A DNA stretch of 64,000 nt, from the NCBI RefSeq assembly GCF_029478665.1, contig NZ_JARPQB010000002.1, forward strand, positions 62,001-126,000, in the 5' to 3' direction. The first letter of the stretch is position 1. Each line of letters starts with the position of its first letter. Source of the DNA: Pseudomonas entomophila. GTDB lineage: Bacteria > Pseudomonadota > Gammaproteobacteria > Pseudomonadales > Pseudomonadaceae. The notes below the pieces were generated by a model that did no database searches, was not told the origin of the DNA, and saw only the letters and a list, made by a program, of their open reading frames with translations. The translations under genes were made by a program, and so were the position numbers. Below, piece after piece: positions 61,101 through 64,000 of this stretch.

Positions 61101-64000
61101 GACGGTTGCGCCGGAACCTGCGTACCCCCACCCTGCCCCGGCGCCTGCCAGTGGGTGTCGCTGCCCGGGGCCTGAGGCGCTTGCACCGGCACGGGGTTGG
61201 CGGTGCGGCTGGGCGGTGGATCGAACGCCCAGTTGACCCAGCCCAATGGCTGCCCCAACGGGTCCGGCGTGGGCGACCAGGGCGATGTGGCGTGTTGCTC
61301 GAGAAACGCCGCCGCCTGTGGCGCGCTGATCGGCGGGCGCACGGTGGCCACCAGCAGTTGGCGCATGGCCTGGTGGGCACTGTCGTAGGCGTCGCCTGGC
61401 AGGTCGAAGCTCTCCTGCGGCGTGTCGGTGATACCGCCGCAAGCCTCGCTCACCCGCTTGGCCAGCGCTGGGCTCCAGCGTTCGAGTTGGCTGGCCATCG
61501 ACGCCCCCGCACGTGGGTACAGGGTCAGGAAGTCGAGGGTTGCCGATGGCAGGTCGCTGGCGCCAAGCGGCACCTCGAAACTCAACAGGTCACCCGCCTG
61601 CGGCGCGGCCAGGGCAGCAAACTGCTCCATCAGTTGTTTGTGCTGGATCGCCAGCAACGGTTGCTCCAGGGCGTGTTCCAGCAGCCATTGCAGCACCGCG
61701 ATGCCCTGCTGGTAGATCGCCTCGCCGTAGCGGCCTTGCCCTGCTTGCTCCGGATTGACCCGCCGGGCAGCATTTTCTATTGCGTCCAGCGTCTGCGAGG
61801 TGGCTGCGGCGAGTTGTTGCGACAAGCTCGCACGTAGCGCAACGTCGTCCTCGAAAGCCTGCCGGTACAAGGGCGCCAGGTCAGCCACCACGCCAGGGCA
61901 TTGCAGGCGCAGTTCGGCCAGGCAGTCATCATCGATGACGAAGTGCGACAACAGGTTTTGCAACTGCCGAGTCAGGGGTGGCATCAGCAAGTAGAGGCAG
62001 ATTGCCAGGCGCCCAGTCAGCACGGGATAGTCCATCAACAGCCCAAGGTGCTGCGCCGGCAGTTGCGCCAGGCGGAAGTCCGCCTTGAGCCGAGCTATCC
62101 GCACCTGCGTCGGGAGCGTCGCCAGCAGCGCCTCGGGCATCAGTTGCGCCAGTAGCTCATCGGTCAGCAACTGGCCATGGGCACTGGCCTGGCCGGCTTG
62201 CCACAGCGGCGCTCCCGCTCGCAACAGCAGCGCTGCAGTCCCGGCCTGCCCGGCCGCCATCGCTTCGGCCAATAGCGAGGGGCCGTTACCTGGGATGACC
62301 GGGTCCGCTGGCGCGCCACTGGCGAGCAACTGCTCCAGGTTCTCCCCAACCGCTCGCCGAGCCAGCCAGTGCAGCGCCGTGCGGCCCTCTTTGTCGGTGG
62401 CTTGCCAGGGTGTGAAACGCGCCCCCTGCACCTGCGGCCAACCTGGGAAGTCCAGCCGGCGCAACTGCCCCCCCTGGGCGACCAGCAGATTGCCGTTGTC
62501 GAGTACCGCCAGCGCGCGCGCATCCTGTACGCTGATCTGCTGAATCACCTCATACGGGTGAGGGCTATGCGCCCCTTGCCACAGCACCAAGCGCTCACGG
62601 CTCAGCGAGGCGAAACCACCATTGGGCAGCGCAACGATGTCCAGCCAGCGACGAGCGCCACCGTTCCAGGGCTGTGGCGTGATGCTCAGGCCTTGGATGC
62701 GACCATTCTCGCGCACCACCTGCCACAACTGCAGCGTGCCGTCCTCCTGGCAGGCCAGCAAGCGCCCATCGGGCAGCAGCCGCAGCAGCCGCGGCACCGG
62801 CACCGCCGTGGCCCGGGGCAGAACGCGTAGCGCAGTGGTGCTGGCTTCCCAGAGCAATACCTCGCCGTCGAGGCTTACCAGCAACAGCTGCCCGCTGGCC
62901 AGTGGCGCCAGCACGGCCAGTTGCACCGGGCTGTTCAAATGGGCGATCGGTTGCAAGCCCGCGCGACCATTGCACCACACCTTCAAGGCCTGCCCTTGCA
63001 GCGCAGCCACCTTGTCCGGGCCGAAGCGCACGACCTTGGTTGTATCGTCAGCCAGTTGCGCTTGCACCTGGCAACGGCCACCTTGCAACTGCAGGCTGAG
63101 CAAGGCGCCATTGCCACGCTGTAGCAACAGGCTGCCGTCATCGAGCAACAGCAACTCGCTCCATGGCTCCTGCGTCTCGGCCAGGGCCAGCGAACGCTGG
63201 GTCTCGAAATCCTGGCGCTGTGACGTCAACAGGCGCACGGCACTGGCGCTGGCCACGGCGATGCCGCCACCGGGCAAGGCGGCCAGGGCCTGTACCGCCT
63301 GATCGCCCAGGGCCTGGATGTGGCTGCCAGGCACCGCGCCATACTCGCGCACCTGGCTGGCCAGGTGCGCGGTCGCCACCGGCTCGCCTGCCTGGGCCGC
63401 CACCAGCCACAGGTCCTGCTCCCGCGCTTCGAGTGGCTGGGTGGTGGCCGGGTGGCACTGGCGCAATTCGTCTGACACGGCGGCGATCAACGAGTCCTTG
63501 TGATCAGCGTGCAGGTCGCCGGAAAGGTCCCAAAGCATCACCCCGCCCAGTTGTGCCTTCAGTGCATGACGGACCTTTTCACGCAGCGAACGGGGGTCGT
63601 CATACGTCAGCGATATCGATCGATCCCCATTGATGGCATAGGCATAGGGCGCGCGGGCGATGGCCTCCAACTCGCTGACGAAGGTCAGGCCAGGCCAACC
63701 AACAGACGGGCTCGTGCCTTCTGCGGGCCTGTAGCCACCGGCCTCGCGTATCTCGACGATGTAGCGGTACAACAGCACTTCGTCCGGCTGGACATCTTTA
63801 TTGACCAGGCAACGCAAGCCTTTGTTGTCATCAGTGGCGCCCTTGACCGTCACCGGGCGACCGTAAGCGGCCAGGCCCAATGCCAGTTGCCGGCGTGTCA
63901 GGCAGTTTTTCTCCACCAGGCCCAGAAAGCAGTCGATCGTTGCAGTGATGCTGAACGTAGGGTCGATAGCCGGCTCCGCGCCGGCGCCTGGCGTGCCCAT
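58136..64000 (-). CDS. Giant multidomain protein: GH18 chitinase end, propeller, ankyrin-like repeats, alpha-helical pore-toxin-like domain (5' end outside window)
   Basis: The frame is open to the window edge (1954 residues shown); the Met at the edge may not be the true start. Residues about 1-165 carry the C-terminal half of a GH18 chitinase barrel (LALGLAAYGRP, YDDPRSLREKV, GGVMLWDLSGD), so the catalytic DGxDxDWE part must lie beyond 64000. About 180-530 is a repeated beta-rich propeller-like region, about 535-600 ankyrin-like (GRTALHWLARRA), and about 930-975 a Pro/Gly-rich linker. From about 1070 long coiled coils flank two hydrophobic helices (about 1177-1227, SSGGAMGLFGAAMSVVS) as in alpha-helical pore-forming toxins. 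A host-directed, probably insecticidal, function is inferred. It overlaps the VOC gene by 17 bases. Confidence 0.75.
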   Translation of the reverse strand: MGTPGAGAEPAIDPTFSITATIDCFLGLVEKNCLTRRQLALGLAAYGRPVTVKGATDDNKGLRCLVNKDVQPDEVLLYRYIVEIREAGGYRPAEGTSPSVGWPGLTFVSELEAIARAPYAYAINGDRSISLTYDDPRSLREKVRHALKAQLGGVMLWDLSGDLHADHKDSLIAAVSDELRQCHPATTQPLEAREQDLWLVAAQAGEPVATAHLASQVREYGAVPGSHIQALGDQAVQALAALPGGGIAVASASAVRLLTSQRQDFETQRSLALAETQEPWSELLLLDDGSLLLQRGNGALLSLQLQGGRCQVQAQLADDTTKVVRFGPDKVAALQGQALKVWCNGRAGLQPIAHLNSPVQLAVLAPLASGQLLLVSLDGEVLLWEASTTALRVLPRATAVPVPRLLRLLPDGRLLACQEDGTLQLWQVVRENGRIQGLSITPQPWNGGARRWLDIVALPNGGFASLSRERLVLWQGAHSPHPYEVIQQISVQDARALAVLDNGNLLVAQGGQLRRLDFPGWPQVQGARFTPWQATDKEGRTALHWLARRAVGENLEQLLASGAPADPVIPGNGPSLLAEAMAAGQAGTAALLLRAGAPLWQAGQASAHGQLLTDELLAQLMPEALLATLPTQVRIARLKADFRLAQLPAQHLGLLMDYPVLTGRLAICLYLLMPPLTRQLQNLLSHFVIDDDCLAELRLQCPGVVADLAPLYRQAFEDDVALRASLSQQLAAATSQTLDAIENAARRVNPEQAGQGRYGEAIYQQGIAVLQWLLEHALEQPLLAIQHKQLMEQFAALAAPQAGDLLSFEVPLGASDLPSATLDFLTLYPRAGASMASQLERWSPALAKRVSEACGGITDTPQESFDLPGDAYDSAHQAMRQLLVATVRPPISAPQAAAFLEQHATSPWSPTPDPLGQPLGWVNWAFDPPPSRTANPVPVQAPQAPGSDTHWQAPGQGGGTQVPAQPSHEPDAPDFDDHSSYIARVRAAGEEMAEKSSPGKDYFSDYFERTRAKAESAHPLSKKIDIAKLEIDGSNKQINIQSHDLDELDLLPSTGRKYEYVAKKSGTRPDPNATRADQEQAVTRWVNGQKAEIGRMKSSVDKRRKDVERMQEQRTTEVNADKEVARLANRKASLEKLNSGLDNTREVLQGLQGISKFTRTLVNKFAGDWSGSEDFNTVLDYVDLTISITIATIDTIKSISNALSSGGAMGLFGAAMSVVSLASSIYSMFNPQPDPYLEAAKAISQQITQVYEALNKRFDQVMEQLQNMNQSLTWQISVFNHQVDARFDGLQRQLDDMSMELTQHLDRLNEALISGMRMTRNEIRGSTQQVLASIVWSHDDLANRIELANQGFRADLDGLNALMNTQLLAELNEIDVVVRNAERERGNTPALIALSEDPQRLQQMRDRLESGMRHKLLAGGIERPLANLCFDSFESAEVMNRARVMATDHFAECFAYYHAAQTTDSIDRSSKVWLSTAVAFPLVRRYLHVQTLYAGKLENPLSILDSVVELVDAPLAKSRHFLVSLQQDKGFFARLLDQVLDSAQALQHASRGIVVRDAGQNLRLPTAQLSNTPFLLTLMFDRFARLALTDLALETIESDRQQWRERDLAAVQAFLNAPAGGWRQQKVCRALALGHALNACDLSLVGDDTTRQLVMQYGGAPVPLVEMKFQDDRVIEATLLLRENGLFVALGQDCHALQQQWIAAYNGRIALDCAGELKRLDGCLSRLALFLALAGASAQQLEQVLGLCWSSQRVVAYLQAQAGLSADTKAQLSPPFALLASYTGALSKQAEAAVDATLNALVATASQPDELPSLRHSLLAQLSGLEQQSRTLRSGLGGDDLSDLLRAQGARDEEGVLRLPFERLSTGMSFEAPLGIEMRVGCTLTLAGSGQFSLTSTSVAGHTLSQRIDLDSDVAVRVSLAVEGEDDYLASLGFSDAQGGQDVWLEGVWIKPAQ

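Noticed and set aside
58136-64000. Tc-toxin complex component
   Set aside because: No RHS/YD repeats, no SpvB or TcB/TcC motifs; only the chitinase link is shared with Tc systems.

Overview
The window is high-GC Gammaproteobacterial DNA that most resembles a Pseudomonas of the P. putida/P. entomophila group. This is inferred from codon usage, from intergenic REP elements with the core GTAGGAGCGG...CCGC, from a light-type operon preceded by TGTACA-N12-TGTACA operators, and from the family content. No rRNA, tRNA, CRISPR array or transposase is visible, and no single gene fixes the species. The gene density and the strand-clustered accessory functions look like a genomic region specialised for secondary metabolism and host interaction.

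Layout. 1-7.1 kb: the edge of an aldo/keto reductase, a very large MACPF-like protein (candidate pore-forming toxin) and an orphan P-loop kinase. 7.1-11.3 kb: a three-gene minus-strand set of exported proteins (DUF3142 lipoprotein, TPR-like protein, small lipoprotein) whose last gene has a tandemly duplicated 3' end. 11.5-13.8 kb: a GNAT acetyltransferase and a GSCFA/SGNH pair, followed by a four-copy 95-bp REP array. 14.2-37.9 kb: one tightly overlapping five-gene minus-strand operon. It encodes a three-module NRPS ending in an oxidase (Arg?, Pro-like, Cys/thiazole), a docking-domain NRPS with a thioesterase, an NRPS-PKS hybrid (Val/Ile-like, Pro, C2 extension with KR but no AT, thioesterase), an unrecognised 228-residue protein and a TauD-type dioxygenase.

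38.5-43.3 kb: housekeeping-type accessory genes, namely a MerR-type-promoter NAD(P) oxidoreductase, a DUF4274 protein, and a cupin/NmrA pair facing a winged-helix TPR regulator. 43.5-48.5 kb: a six-gene operon (SnoaL-like, SDR, flavin amine oxidase, DUF1365, CFA-synthase-like methyltransferase, DUF2878) behind two LitR/PplR-type light operators. 48.6-53.6 kb: a compact acyl-ACP system (diiron desaturase with a receiver-like N-terminus, hot-dog thioesterase, ACP, fatty acyl-AMP ligase, second hot-dog thioesterase) with a third, divergent thioesterase. 53.8-58.2 kb: a CACHE-GGDEF protein, an aldo/keto reductase with divergent LysR regulator, and a VOC protein. 58.1 kb to the right edge: a huge multidomain protein carrying the end of a GH18 chitinase, a propeller-like region, ankyrin-like repeats and a coiled-coil/hydrophobic helical domain typical of alpha-pore toxins.

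The most interesting systems are the 49.4-53.6 kb acyl-ACP cluster, the NRPS operon that combines a detoxinine-type Val/Ile-Pro-C2 line plus TauD with a separate thiazole-forming line, and the two giant toxin-like proteins near the two ends. All functional assignments come from motifs and family knowledge; no database search was run.
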